This document shows, piece by piece, positions 47,334 to 57,120 of a DNA stretch of 64,000 nucleotides. Under the pieces are notes generated by a model. The model saw only the letters and a program-made list of their open reading frames with translations. It had not been told where the DNA came from and made no database searches. Source of the stretch: Sphingorhabdus sp. 109 (GTDB taxonomy: Bacteria; Pseudomonadota; Alphaproteobacteria; Sphingomonadales; Sphingomonadaceae); the NCBI RefSeq assembly GCF_902506555.1, contig NZ_LR732707.1:3396421-3460420 (forward strand). Direction: 5' to 3'. The first letter of the stretch is position 1; every line of letters starts with the position of its first letter. A program made the position numbers and the translations under genes.

Positions 47334-48616
47334 GCGCTGTGAAAAAAGTCGGAAATCTCCGCTGGGCCATTGTCAGTCTGGTCGCCCTGGCGACGATCAT
47401 CAACTATATTGACCGCGGCGCTCTGGGGTTTTTGTGGCCTGAGATTTCTGAAGATATCGGCCTTACCAAAACCGACTATGCGATCATATTGAACGTCTTC
47501 ACGTTCGCCTATGCCTTCGGCCAGACGCTGTTCGGCAAGATATTTGACTGGATCGGGACACGTCTTGGCTTCGTCCTGTCGATCGTCGTCTGGTCCGCTG
47601 CCACGATGTTGCACGCCGCGGCGACCGGTCTGATGAGCTTCGCCGTGTTCCGTGGTCTTCTCGGCCTGTCCGAAGCTGGCAACTGGCCGGGTGCGACCAA
47701 GGCCAATGCCGAATGGTTCCCGATCAACGAACGTGCGCTCGCCCAAGGTGTTTTCAATTCCGGAGCTGCGATCGGGGGCATTATTTCGGCACCGATCATC
47801 GGCATCCTGTTTGTATTTCTGGGCAGCTGGCAAGCGACCTTCATCGCCGTCGGCGCCCTTGGGTTCCTGTGGCTCGTGCCGTGGCTGATCATCTACAAAT
47901 CCGGCCCCGAAAGCCATCCCTGGCTGACGGAAGACGAGCGGCAATATATCCTGACCGGCCAGAAAAATGCCGAGACCAACGAGGCGGCTACCTATGCGCC
48001 GAACTCGGGCGAAATTCTCTCGCGCAAGGAAAGCTGGGGCGTTATCATGGCATCCTTCTTCCTTGACCCGATCTGGTGGCTGTTTGTCGGCTGGTTGCCG
48101 CTTTATCTGTTCGAAACCTATGGTTTCGGCGTCGAGGAAATCGCAACCTATGCCTGGGTTCCCTATGTCGGCGCGATGTTCGGCGCATGGTTCGGCGGGC
48201 TGCTCGCCGGCCGGCTAATAAAGGCGGGCTGGACCGTCAACAAGACGCGCAAGCTGGTGATCGCACTGGGCGGGCTGATCATGCTGGTGTCGCTGTTGCT
48301 GACGATTGTCGCGGCTTCGCCCCTGATCGCGGTTTTGCTGATGGCGGCCATTCTTTTTGGTTTCCAGACGGCGGTCGGAAATATCCAGACATTGCCGAGC
48401 GATTTTTACAGCGGGAAATCCGTTGCTTCGCTGGCTGGTTTTGCCGGCACCGCTGCCAAGCTGGCCGTGGTGGGGCTCAACTTCCTGATTCCGGTCATCA
48501 CGGTCAACAGCTACGCGCCAGCCTTTGCCGTCGGCGCCGGACTGGCGATCATGACTGTCCTGTCGGTTCTGGTCCTCTGCACCGACATCAAACCTCTGAA
48601 ACCGAAAAATATTTGA
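47330..48616 (+). CDS. MFS transporter, hexuronate/DEH type (ACS family)
   Basis: A 428-residue, 12-segment transporter starting at the GTG of the GTGA overlap with kdgF. ATIINYIDRGALGFLWPEIS in segment 1, GKIFDWIGTRLGFVLS as motif A and RGLLGLSEAGNWPGATKANAEWFP are typical of ExuT/GudP-like anion:cation symporters for uronates. It probably moves the DEH monomer across the inner membrane. Confidence 0.92.
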   Translation: MSAVKKVGNLRWAIVSLVALATIINYIDRGALGFLWPEISEDIGLTKTDYAIILNVFTFAYAFGQTLFGKIFDWIGTRLGFVLSIVVWSAATMLHAAATGLMSFAVFRGLLGLSEAGNWPGATKANAEWFPINERALAQGVFNSGAAIGGIISAPIIGILFVFLGSWQATFIAVGALGFLWLVPWLIIYKSGPESHPWLTEDERQYILTGQKNAETNEAATYAPNSGEILSRKESWGVIMASFFLDPIWWLFVGWLPLYLFETYGFGVEEIATYAWVPYVGAMFGAWFGGLLAGRLIKAGWTVNKTRKLVIALGGLIMLVSLLLTIVAASPLIAVLLMAAILFGFQTAVGNIQTLPSDFYSGKSVASLAGFAGTAAKLAVVGLNFLIPVITVNSYAPAFAVGAGLAIMTVLSVLVLCTDIKPLKPKNI

Positions 48617-48655
48617 TTACTTCCTCCTCCTCATTTGAAAAACAGGGAAAAATAT

Positions 48656-49411
48656 ATGACTAAATTCAAGGGCAAGACTGCGATCGTAACCGGTGGTAGC
48701 CGTGATATCGGCCGCGCCGTTTCTGAAAAACTGGCTGCCGAAGGCGCCAATGTTGTGGTTAACTACTGCAACAATGAAGCCGATGGGCAGGCCACTCTGG
48801 ATGCGATCAAAGCCGCCGGTGGGAGCGCGATACTGGTCCAGGCCGATGTGACAAAACAGGCCGATGTTGATCGTCTGGTGGCTGAATCGATTGCGGCCTT
48901 TGGCGAGACGATCGACATTCTGGTCAACGTCACTGGCGGACTGGTTGCACGGAAGAACCTTGCCGAGATGGATGAAGAATTTTTCAATCATGTCATGCAG
49001 CTCAACGTAACCTCGACATTCATGATGACCCAGGCCGTGGCCCCGCATATGCCGGAGGGCAGTGCGATATTGAACTTCGCTTCGCAAGCCGGCCGTGATG
49101 GCGGCGGCCCCGGCGCGGCGGCTTACGGTACATCAAAAGGGGCGGTGATGACCTTCACCCGGGCGATGGCCAAGGAACTCGGACCCAAAGGCATCCGCGT
49201 CAATTCGCTGTGCCCCGGTATGATTGCTACGGCTTTCCATGACACATTTACCAAAGACGAAGTGCGGACCGCTGTAGCTGCCGGTACCCCGCTCCGGCGT
49301 CAGGGCAATTCCGAAGAGGTTGCGCGCACGGTAGCCAATCTAGTGTCGGATGACAGCAGCTTTATCACCGGCGCGAATATCGACATCAACGGCGGAACTT
49401 TCTTCTCCTGA
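48656..49411 (+). CDS. Short-chain dehydrogenase, probable DEH reductase
   Basis: About 251 residues from the ATG at 48656 (MTKFKGKTAIVTGGS), preceded by AGGGAAA; a start at 48635 in frame is less supported. The cofactor motif is TGGSRDIGRAVSEKLA and the structural motif reads NVTGG where NNAG is usual. The catalytic Tyr and Lys are in YGTSKGAVMTFTRA, and NGGTFFS closes the protein. In alginate pathways SDRs of this kind reduce DEH to 2-keto-3-deoxygluconate (KDG). Assignment to DEH rests on its position between the transporter and KDG-handling genes. Confidence 0.88.
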   Translation: MTKFKGKTAIVTGGSRDIGRAVSEKLAAEGANVVVNYCNNEADGQATLDAIKAAGGSAILVQADVTKQADVDRLVAESIAAFGETIDILVNVTGGLVARKNLAEMDEEFFNHVMQLNVTSTFMMTQAVAPHMPEGSAILNFASQAGRDGGGPGAAAYGTSKGAVMTFTRAMAKELGPKGIRVNSLCPGMIATAFHDTFTKDEVRTAVAAGTPLRRQGNSEEVARTVANLVSDDSSFITGANIDINGGTFFS

Positions 49412-49431
49412 CCCAAAATTGCGAGCGTGAA

Positions 49432-50085
49432 ATGACCAGCGAAACAAACCAGATACTAGAGGCGAAATTTGCCGCTGCACCTGTGGTGCCCCTGATCGAA
49501 GCCAGTGATCCCCGGGTTGCGGTTGCGACCGCGAAAGCATTGCAGGCAGGTGGTCTCGATGTCGTCGAAGTCGTTCTCCGGACCGACGCGGCGCTCGATT
49601 GCATGGCGGCCATTATTGCGGAGACAAGCGGTATCACCGTCGGTGCGGGAACGATATTGACCGTGGCTGATGCAAAAGCCGCCGCTGCCCGGGGGGGGCA
49701 GTTCATCGTGTCGCCGGGGCTGGTCGATGCGGTGGTCCATTTTTGCAAGGAGGAAGATCTTCCGGTTTTCCCGGGAACGATGACGCCGGGCGAAGTGCAG
49801 CAGGCCCATAATCTCGGTCTGGGCATAGTGAAATTCTTCCCGGCCAAGCTTGCCGGCGGGGTGCCGATGCTCAAGGCATTGAGCTCGGTCTTTCGCGATA
49901 TGCGTTTCATGCCGACCGGCGGTGTGTCTGCGGATAATCTCGGTGAATTTCTGGCTGTGCCGTCGGTAATTGCCTGCGGCGGTAGCTGGCTCACACCGAA
50001 AGCGGCGATCGAGGCCGGCGATTACGATGCAATAACCAGCCTGGCGCGCGAAGCTGTCGCTCTCGCACGTGCCGGTAGATCATAA
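49432..50085 (+). CDS. eda: KDPG/KHG aldolase
   Basis: A 217-residue class I aldolase. Signatures: [14 protein letters not shown] with the catalytic Glu near residue 45, [14 protein letters not shown], and the Schiff-base lysine in [14 protein letters not shown] near 135, followed by [10 protein letters not shown]. It splits KDPG into pyruvate and glyceraldehyde 3-phosphate. It sits 20 bp after the SDR gene and 11 bp before KDG kinase, completing the pathway. Confidence 0.95.
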   Translation: MTSETNQILEAKFAAAPVVPLIEASDPRVAVATAKALQAGGLDVVEVVLRTDAALDCMAAIIAETSGITVGAGTILTVADAKAAAARGGQFIVSPGLVDAVVHFCKEEDLPVFPGTMTPGEVQQAHNLGLGIVKFFPAKLAGGVPMLKALSSVFRDMRFMPTGGVSADNLGEFLAVPSVIACGGSWLTPKAAIEAGDYDAITSLAREAVALARAGRS

Positions 50086-50096
50086 GGAATTCGGAA

Positions 50097-51128
50097 ATGG
50101 CAGAATATTTGTCCTTCGGTGAAATCATGCTGCGGTTGAAAACACCCGGGCATGAACGTTTTTTCCAGTCACCGTCATTTGAAGCAACATTTGGCGGCGG
50201 CGAAGCCAATGTGGCCGTTGCGCTGAGCAATTACGGGTTGTCATCGGCTTTTGTTTCGGCGCTGCCGGACAATGATGTCGGGGCCTCGGCAATTGGCGAG
50301 CTCAAGCGCTTTGGCGTGGATACAAGCCACATTCGCCGCTCGGGTGACCGGGTCGGCATCTATTTTCTGGAAACCGGCGCTAACCAGCGACCGTCCAAGG
50401 TGATTTATGATCGCGCCCATTCGGCTATCAGCGAGTGCAAGCCCGGAGATTTCGATTGGCCGAGCATTTTCGCCGGCGCCAAATGGCTTCACATTACCGG
50501 CATCACCCCCGCCTTGACCCAGGATTCTGCCGATCTGAGTATTGAATGTGTGAAAGCCGCAAAACAGGCGGGCCTGACCGTTTCCTGCGATTTCAATTTC
50601 CGTGGCAAGCTCTGGAAATATGGCAAGAGCGCGCCAGAAATAATGAGCGAACTGGTCAAATATGTCGATGTCGGCATTGCCAATGAAGAAGATTGCCAGA
50701 AATCGCTCGGCATCAGCGTTGATGTCGATGTCGAAGCCGGTGAGCTCGACACCAGAAAATATGAAGCGCTGTCGGACAAGGTACTCGATCTCTACCCCGA
50801 CATGGCAACCATCGCGATCACGCTGCGGGAAAGCCACAGCGCCGACCGCAACGGCTGGTCCGCTTGCCTGCGCGACCGGGGTCAGGGGTTCAAATTGTCC
50901 CGCCACTATGAACTGACCGATATCGTGGACCGGGTCGGTGGCGGCGACAGTTTCGCTTCGGCGTTGATCTATGGGCTGAATGCCTATGATGACCGACAGC
51001 AGTCGCTCGAGTTTGCGGTGGCGGCAAGCTGTCTGAAACATTCCATTCTCGGCGATTTCAACCGGGTCACGGTACCGGAGGTCGAGAAACTCATGTCCGG
51101 CGACGGATCTGGTCGCGTGCAGAGATAG
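50097..51128 (+). CDS. kdgK: 2-Keto-3-deoxygluconate kinase (PfkB family)
   Basis: A 343-residue PfkB-type sugar kinase. [19 protein letters not shown] opens the substrate domain. The catalytic Asp and anion hole are in [20 protein letters not shown] near residue 280. It phosphorylates KDG to KDPG, the substrate of the aldolase just upstream. The length is a little above the family's usual 310. It is the last gene of the lyase operon. Confidence 0.94.
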   Translation: MAEYLSFGEIMLRLKTPGHERFFQSPSFEATFGGGEANVAVALSNYGLSSAFVSALPDNDVGASAIGELKRFGVDTSHIRRSGDRVGIYFLETGANQRPSKVIYDRAHSAISECKPGDFDWPSIFAGAKWLHITGITPALTQDSADLSIECVKAAKQAGLTVSCDFNFRGKLWKYGKSAPEIMSELVKYVDVGIANEEDCQKSLGISVDVDVEAGELDTRKYEALSDKVLDLYPDMATIAITLRESHSADRNGWSACLRDRGQGFKLSRHYELTDIVDRVGGGDSFASALIYGLNAYDDRQQSLEFAVAASCLKHSILGDFNRVTVPEVEKLMSGDGSGRVQR

Positions 51129-51438
51129 TCACCGGATGTTGTCGAGCAAACTCAATATGTCTGTCGGGGGCACAGCGTCGGGCAACCCTCGTCAAACCAA
51201 ACGGGTCGCTAACGACAATCCTTCACGCGAGCAGATATTGTTCGAAAAATGCGTGCAGAGAGAATTGGGCGGAGCGAGCCGGGATGGCGGCACGCCGGCC
51301 TGCCGTGATCACGGGAAAGCCGATCCGAAAGCTTAGCGAAGGGCTGATGCCGCCAGACATTCAAGGGTAGCGCCTTTTGGCCGCCGCCGCCACACTGGTG
51401 GCAGAGCGGTCTTGTGGTCCAGGGTCCGGGAGACCATG
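51129..51438. other. Interval between kdgK and the GH10 gene
   Basis: A 310-bp space between convergent genes. A 66-codon frame (51136-51336) has no recognisable domain or good ribosome site and is probably not a gene. No clear terminator was seen. Confidence 0.4.
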
Positions 51439-52590
51439 TCAGCGGCGGGGAGCCGCGCGCAATGCGTTGCCGATGGCGGTATGCATTTTCTTCCGCTGCC
51501 AGCGATCATCATAGGGGTGACCCCGCAAGGCCAGACCGTCGGCGCGCCTTTTATAGTCCGGATAGCCGGGACGGTTCATATAGCTGGTGGCATCGGTCAG
51601 TGACCATAATATGATCTGCTTCACATTGGCGAAATCCAGCGTCAGGTCGAGATAGCCTCTGGTATATGCTGCGGTCTCTGTATCGCGTCGGGCCTTATCC
51701 GGATGGTCAACATTGCGATCGCTGCAATCCAGTTCGGTCAGGATGATATCGAGCCCCATGGCCTTTACCTCCTCCAGAAACAGCCGCCAGCCGCTCTCGT
51801 CCCTTGGCCTGCCCAGCGTATTGCCAAGGTGGCTCTGAATGCCGAGCGCATTGATGGGGACATTGCGCGACAACAGCCGTTCGAGCAGCCGCAACGCTGC
51901 ATTGCGATGCAATGGCGATGCATCCCAACTCATCGTGTCATTATAAACCAGCTGTGCTTTGGGCGCTTTTCTCTTCATCATCTTGAACGCCAGATCGATG
52001 AACTGTTCGCCCATCAGCCGGTGCAGGGCGGTGTCGCGGAGATCACCATTTCGCGGGTTGATCGCCTCGTTCACGACGTCCCAGGAAGAGATATCCGGGA
52101 AGACCCGGCCAAGATAGGCTGCATGCCGCCACATGCGGCTTGTCAAGGGTCGCCGGTGACCAGGGCGCAATTCACTGGTCATTTCGACGAGCCATTGCGG
52201 CATGCGATTGTCATGATTCCAGACGAAACAATGGCCGCGGGTGGCGAGTCCTTGTTGTCGGGCGAATTCCGCAAGGGCTTTCGCCGGCGCCGCCTTTCGA
52301 CGACTCCGGTCCGGCTCGAGATATTTCCATTTCAGGCTGTTTTCGGTGGTGATGGTATCGCATTCGCGGGCGATCAGGCCGGCGAACCTGTCATTGCCCA
52401 GCCATCGCGCCGATATCGCGCTGCCGAAGGATAAGCCGCGGCTTGCCGCGATCGCGGATAGGGTGTCGTCCGGTCCGGCGGACGCGAGAGCGGGAAGGGG
52501 GCTGCCGAGGGCAAATCCGGCGCAGACCGTGCCGTGTAGCACCCCTCGGCGGGTGAATTGCGGCTCTATCGGTTGGCTGTCCCGTCGCAT
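51439..52590 (-). CDS. Glycoside hydrolase family 10 (xylanase-like), exported
   Basis: About 383 residues from the ATG at 52590; the frame is open to 52626. The N-terminus MRRDSQPIEPQFTRRGVLHG and a hydrophobic stretch ending PALASA form a probable export signal, perhaps Tat. The GH10 acid/base Glu is in ISSWDVVNEAINPR around residue 170 and the nucleophile Glu in IILTELDCSDRNVD around 285. TENSLKWKYLEP and HCFVWNHDNRMPQWL are also typical. Family members mostly cut beta-1,4-xylan. It lies convergent to the alginate operon and could serve algal xylan use or trim a self-made polysaccharide. Confidence 0.92.
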   Translation of the reverse strand: MRRDSQPIEPQFTRRGVLHGTVCAGFALGSPLPALASAGPDDTLSAIAASRGLSFGSAISARWLGNDRFAGLIARECDTITTENSLKWKYLEPDRSRRKAAPAKALAEFARQQGLATRGHCFVWNHDNRMPQWLVEMTSELRPGHRRPLTSRMWRHAAYLGRVFPDISSWDVVNEAINPRNGDLRDTALHRLMGEQFIDLAFKMMKRKAPKAQLVYNDTMSWDASPLHRNAALRLLERLLSRNVPINALGIQSHLGNTLGRPRDESGWRLFLEEVKAMGLDIILTELDCSDRNVDHPDKARRDTETAAYTRGYLDLTLDFANVKQIILWSLTDATSYMNRPGYPDYKRRADGLALRGHPYDDRWQRKKMHTAIGNALRAAPRR

Positions 52591-52764
52591 GGTGAAGATT
52601 AAGCTGATATAGCCGCGGGAAGTCAACGGCTATCGAATTCCGGAAATTGCTTTTCCAGACCCCAATATCAGCTGGGGAGCTTGCCAATAGTCTATGCTAC
52701 TGGCAATCTCCGGGCCGGTATCGAAAATTTTATTCCGACCGGAAATCATCTTGGAGAGTCCATC

Positions 52765-53835
52765 ATGCTTCATCGCGTCCGCGCGCGCGCGAGTAATTTT
52801 CGGCAAGGCTGGTTCGCTCCGCCGTCCTCCGATCTACGGCCGCTGGCTTCTCCTGCCCAGGCAAAAGCGGCTGACATCATTGTTTCCTGCTACGATAACT
52901 GGACCGATCATCGCCACGGAGGTTGGGGCAATCTGGTCGATGCTGCACGCCGTGCCACACCCAATGGAAGCTGTGTTTGGGATGGGGTCGCGTTCATCCG
53001 CGGGGAAAACCCGGCCCCTGATTGGCACCTGATCCTGAACAATCTCGATTGGGACAGAAGGGATTTGCGATTCTGGGGACGACCGAACCGTACCATTCTC
53101 GCGGTTTGCGAGCCTCCAACGCCGACGCATAGGCCTTGGCACCGGGGCCAGGGAGATGGTACCATCGTGCTGACCTGTGATGCCGATATTGTGGCCAGCG
53201 CATCCCCTGCTCGCCGCTATCAGATTGAAAATTCTCTGACGCCGATGTGGACGGTTGACCGGTCATATGACTATCTTTCATCCTGCGAAACGCCTGACAA
53301 GACCCGCGCATTGTCCTGGATATGTTCGGCTGAATCGATAATGGCCGGACATCGATATCGGTTGGCTTTCCTCGAAAAGATGAAACAGAATGTCGCATTC
53401 GACCATTTCGGGAGAGGGTTTCGTCCTGTCACCGACAAATGGGACGGTCTCGCTCCCTATAAATACAGCATTGCGTTCGAAAATTTTCGGGACGACTGGT
53501 ATTTTACAGAAAAGCTGGGCGACTGTTTCGTGGCGGAGACGATGCCGATCTATTACGGCAGTCCGGCGATCACGAAATTCTTTCCCGCGGAGAGTATGGT
53601 TATCCTCGATCCGGAAGACCCGGATGTCTTCCGGATCATTGCGGATGTTGTCAAATCCGATCGCTGGGAAAGAAATCTGGATGCTATTCGAGAAGCAAAA
53701 CGGCTGGTTCTGGAAGAATATAATGTATTTGCCAGACTGGCTCGCTTCGTCAAGGCCGAGAGCGGCAAGCCGGACCGGAGGCGGCCTATGCAACTGACGA
53801 GAATTGATCTTAATTATGGTTCCCAGGACCAGTGA
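52765..53835 (+). CDS. GT10-family (alpha-1,3-fucosyltransferase-like) glycosyltransferase
   Basis: About 356 residues from the ATG at 52765, with TTGGAGAG upstream; the frame is open from 52681. No signal or membrane segment is seen. The C-terminal half carries the GT10 donor-binding signature: YKYSIAFENFRDDWYFTEKL near 235 and then ETMPIYYGSPAITKFFP. GHRYRLAFLEKM and FDHFGRGF precede it. The family usually transfers fucose from GDP-fucose; the acceptor and even the sugar are unknown here. It sits between the GH10 gene and the sulfoquinovose operon with about 400 bp on its right. Confidence 0.75.
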   Translation: MLHRVRARASNFRQGWFAPPSSDLRPLASPAQAKAADIIVSCYDNWTDHRHGGWGNLVDAARRATPNGSCVWDGVAFIRGENPAPDWHLILNNLDWDRRDLRFWGRPNRTILAVCEPPTPTHRPWHRGQGDGTIVLTCDADIVASASPARRYQIENSLTPMWTVDRSYDYLSSCETPDKTRALSWICSAESIMAGHRYRLAFLEKMKQNVAFDHFGRGFRPVTDKWDGLAPYKYSIAFENFRDDWYFTEKLGDCFVAETMPIYYGSPAITKFFPAESMVILDPEDPDVFRIIADVVKSDRWERNLDAIREAKRLVLEEYNVFARLARFVKAESGKPDRRRPMQLTRIDLNYGSQDQ

Positions 53836-54249
53836 ACAGACGGGCGTTGTCTGGTGAGGCGGTAAGGTCCGAGACTGTCCGCCTCGACCGTAAAAGCAGC
53901 CTCGCGGCTATCAGTAGTGATTAAGTCGCAACGCGCATCTGCCGGTGAAAAACGGTCCCACTGCCTGGATGTGCCGTCTTATGGCGAAGATTGCGCCTAC
54001 TTGTTCTCCGGCAGTCAACGACGATTGATTCCCGGCAAATAGTGAGAAGATTACAGAGGCTTAGTCTACCAACCGCTGAAACCAGCGCTGCAAACGCCGT
54101 GAAAGCTAAATGTAAACAAGTCTAACAGAATGTAATTTGCCATTGTTGTCGTCGCCGGAATTCTCCAGACCAAAGATGCGCAGAGAGTAATTGCGCTCCA
54201 GTAGTAACTGGCCGGGATGCTAGCCCGATTGAACGATAATCTTTGAAGA
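53836..54249. other. Upstream region of the sulfoquinovose operon
   Basis: A 414-bp space, more AT-rich towards the right (around 54100-54170), which fits a promoter region for the operon beginning at 54250. No protein, tRNA or convincing palindrome was recognised. Confidence 0.4.
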
Positions 54250-55530
54250 ATGGGGCCTTATCTTATGAACGGCAAAAAAATACTTGTGCTTGGTGGTGAC
54301 GGATTTTGCGGCTGGCCGACAGCCTTGCATCTGTCTTCCCTGGGTCATCATGTGACCATCCTGGACAATCTGTCGCGTCGCAGGATTGATCTTGAACTCG
54401 GTATTCGCAGTCTGACCCCGATCGAACCGATCGATATCCGGGTCGAGGCATGGGAAGAAGTCTCCGGCAACCGGATTGACTATGCCGTTATCGATATTGC
54501 CCGGGAATATCAGGAATTTTGTGATTTCCTCGCGGAACTGCGGCCGGATACGATTGTCCATTTTGCCGAGCAACGCGCGGCACCTTATTCGATGCGCGGC
54601 CCGAAGGAAAAACGCTATACGGTCGATAATAACCTGTCGGCTACGCATAATGTTCTGGTGGCACTAAATGATCTGGGGCTGGACACCCATCTGGTGCATC
54701 TCGGCACCATGGGTGTTTACGGTTATTCCGGTGCCGGTTTCGAATTGCCCGAGGGCTATCTGCCGGTTGAAGTGACCGATGATCAGGGACAGCGGCACAA
54801 GCGCGATATCCTGTATCCGACCAATCCGGGCAGCGTCTATCATCTGACCAAATCGCTCGATCAGCTGCTGTTCCAGTTTTATGCCAACAACGACAAGATG
54901 CGCATCACCGACCTGCATCAGGGCATTGTCTGGGGTACCCAGACCGATCAGACCCGTCGCCACCCGGCGCTGGTCAACCGATTTGACTATGATGGCGAAT
55001 ATGGCACGGTGCTGAACCGGTTCCTGGTGGAATCCGCAGTCGGCCATCCCCTGACGGTCCATGGTACGGGCGGCCAGACGCGCGCGTTCATCAATATTCA
55101 GGATACGGTTCGCTGTGTCGAACTGGCCGTCAACAATCCGCCGGCAGCCGGCAGTCCGGTGAAGATCCTCAACCAGGTTGCGGAAACCCTGCGGGTCAAG
55201 GAACTGGCGCAGCTGGTTTCGTCGATCACCGGTGCGGAAATTGCCTATGTGCCCAACCCGCGCAAGGAAGCAGAAGAAAATGAACTGAATGTCAGCAACC
55301 GGCATTTGCGGGCGCTGGGCCTCGATCCGATCTTGCTCGCGGCGGGACTGCTCGACGATACAATCGAAATATCATCGCGCTACAAGGACCGGATCAATCT
55401 TGACAAAATCCCTGCACGCACGGCCTGGAATGAAGACCGGTCGAATGCGCTGGGGGGACAGGAAAATGCAGATACCGAAAGCGGCGATGACGACCCGCAG
55501 GGCCAGCAGCAATGCCAAAAAGCAGCTTAA
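54250..55530 (+). CDS. UDP-sulfoquinovose synthase (SQD1/SqdB family)
   Basis: A 426-residue extended SDR; an in-frame ATG at 54265 is an alternative start. It matches SQD1 along its length: LVLGGDGFCGWPTALHLSSL (nucleotide motif), VTILDNLSRRRIDLELG, SLTPI, VHFAEQRAAPYSM, HLGTMGVYG (Thr153), NPGSVYHLTKS (Tyr197, Lys201), DLHQGIVWGTQTDQT, YGTVLNRFLVESAVGHPLTV and PNPRKEAEENELN. The AEQR and PYSM motifs are SQD1-specific and not found in ordinary epimerases. The enzyme makes UDP-sulfoquinovose from UDP-glucose and sulfite. A Glu/Asp/Gln-rich tail of about 25 residues is extra. No sulfolipid synthase (SQD2/SqdX) gene is near; polysaccharide genes follow after 24 bp. Confidence 0.93.
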   Translation: MGPYLMNGKKILVLGGDGFCGWPTALHLSSLGHHVTILDNLSRRRIDLELGIRSLTPIEPIDIRVEAWEEVSGNRIDYAVIDIAREYQEFCDFLAELRPDTIVHFAEQRAAPYSMRGPKEKRYTVDNNLSATHNVLVALNDLGLDTHLVHLGTMGVYGYSGAGFELPEGYLPVEVTDDQGQRHKRDILYPTNPGSVYHLTKSLDQLLFQFYANNDKMRITDLHQGIVWGTQTDQTRRHPALVNRFDYDGEYGTVLNRFLVESAVGHPLTVHGTGGQTRAFINIQDTVRCVELAVNNPPAAGSPVKILNQVAETLRVKELAQLVSSITGAEIAYVPNPRKEAEENELNVSNRHLRALGLDPILLAAGLLDDTIEISSRYKDRINLDKIPARTAWNEDRSNALGGQENADTESGDDDPQGQQQCQKAA

Positions 55531-55554
55531 CAACAAACCGAAAAGAAATATGAG

Positions 55555-57120
55555 ATGAGATTAGTAGGTGTAGGGTTGCTGGCTTTCGTGCTGGCCGGTG
55601 TGCTCATTTTATTGGGCCAGGGCGGCGCATTCAAATCCGGCTGGACCAAGCTGAGTGGCGGCGAGCAGCAGCAATTCTCCAACTATGAAGGCGCGTCCGG
55701 TCTCGGATCTGATACCAGCGGGACCAGCGTTTTCACGACAGGGCAGGATTCCGACGCGCCCCTCATTCTCAGCGGGCTGCCTTCCTACACCGGGCTGGTT
55801 TTCCACTTGCCGACCGATGCCCGCCCGGTCAACGGGCGGTATGAACTGCTGTATTCGAGCCGGGTCGCCGAAGGCGTTGAAGGTGTTCTGCGGGTGTCGA
55901 TCAACGGGGTCAAACGCGCCGACATTCTTCTAAATCAGGTCAAGGGCGAACAGAAAGCCCAAATCGAACTGACCGCCAGTGAGTTGTCCTCGGGTGCTCT
56001 TGACGTTGGATTGAGTCTGCAGGGTCGTGGCGAGATTGCGCAATGTTCTCCCAATGACTCCATCGCCGCCGTGGTCGAGATCAAACCCCAGAGCGGGTTG
56101 CGGCTCGAGCTTGCCAAGGCAGTCGAGACGACAAGTGATCGACTCGCCTTGTGGGGCGGCCGGGTGCCGGTTTCCTGGAACAAAAGCAACGGAAATGAAG
56201 AGGCGCTGGTATCGCTGGTGCATGGCGCCCGGCTGGTGCAAAAGGGATATTTGCTGCATTTCGGTCCGAATGGTCTGGACAGCGCGGCTCTGACGAAGCT
56301 CTCCGCGGAAGCGAAACCCTATAGCGATGTGTTCGTCCAGCCTGCCTATCCGATTCCGTTTACCGGCAAGAATGTCAATCGCGGCATGCGGAAGTTCGAT
56401 CGCCAGACCAGCTGGCGCTATCATTATAGCGTTACGGATCTGCCGAACCAGAGACTGCCGTCTGCGCTGGACCTGCGTCTGGCTGTGGGACCTGCTGGCA
56501 GCAACACCCCTTATGACCTCACCGTCGCGCTCAATGACCATATGCTGTTTTCGCGGCGGCTGTCGCCGCAAACCGAACGAGTCAGCCAGTCGATAGCGCT
56601 GCCCGCCGATTTTCACAAAGCGGACAACAAGATCGAGATATCGCTGGCCTCGGGAGACGGTAACTATAATCGCTGCGGCACCGACCGGCAGTCGGTTGCC
56701 GAGTTGCTGCCGGCAACCGTGCTGAAAGGCGGAGAACAACGCGCGTCGGATAGCCTTTCGCTTTTGCGCGCAAAACTGGCGGCTGTCGATACGGTTGCGC
56801 TGCTTGGCGAAATGGAGACCGCGGTCGACGCTCAGGCTGCCGCTCAATTGCTGGGGCAACTGGATCCGCGTGGCCTGTCCTTCGTCACTGGCCCTACGGC
56901 TGCAAAAATACGCATTGTCAGCGGTGACATTGTTGCCGCAATCGCAAAAGAAGGCGTTCAGCCCGGTGACTGGATTGTCTACAAGTCGCAGGATCGCAAC
57001 GGCGGCGTAATCGCCCGACCGGTCGGGGAGATCGTGACGCTGTCCAGCTCGGCTGTGGCACTGCTTGTCTCCATAGCCGACGACGAAGCACTGCCCGATA
57101 CGGCAGGAATTGATGGTTGA
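55555..57120 (+). CDS. BcsB-like periplasmic polysaccharide synthase subunit
   Basis: A 521-residue protein. The N-terminal anchor VGVGLLAFVLAGVLILLGQGG is followed by a periplasmic region with jelly-roll and flavodoxin-like parts: LILSGLPSYTGLVFHLPTDA, YELLYSSRVAEGVEGVLRVSI, WGGRVPVSWNKS and PYDLTVALNDHMLFSRRLSP. It resembles the cellulose-synthase co-subunit BcsB (usually about 700-780 residues) but is shorter, and I see no C-terminal membrane segment. It would guide the growing chain across the periplasm. Its stop overlaps the GT2 start (TTGA). Confidence 0.65.
   Translation: MRLVGVGLLAFVLAGVLILLGQGGAFKSGWTKLSGGEQQQFSNYEGASGLGSDTSGTSVFTTGQDSDAPLILSGLPSYTGLVFHLPTDARPVNGRYELLYSSRVAEGVEGVLRVSINGVKRADILLNQVKGEQKAQIELTASELSSGALDVGLSLQGRGEIAQCSPNDSIAAVVEIKPQSGLRLELAKAVETTSDRLALWGGRVPVSWNKSNGNEEALVSLVHGARLVQKGYLLHFGPNGLDSAALTKLSAEAKPYSDVFVQPAYPIPFTGKNVNRGMRKFDRQTSWRYHYSVTDLPNQRLPSALDLRLAVGPAGSNTPYDLTVALNDHMLFSRRLSPQTERVSQSIALPADFHKADNKIEISLASGDGNYNRCGTDRQSVAELLPATVLKGGEQRASDSLSLLRAKLAAVDTVALLGEMETAVDAQAAAQLLGQLDPRGLSFVTGPTAAKIRIVSGDIVAAIAKEGVQPGDWIVYKSQDRNGGVIARPVGEIVTLSSSAVALLVSIADDEALPDTAGIDG

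Noticed and set aside
51136..51336. 66-codon frame after kdgK
   Set aside because: No domain, no clear ribosome site and odd composition; probably a chance frame.
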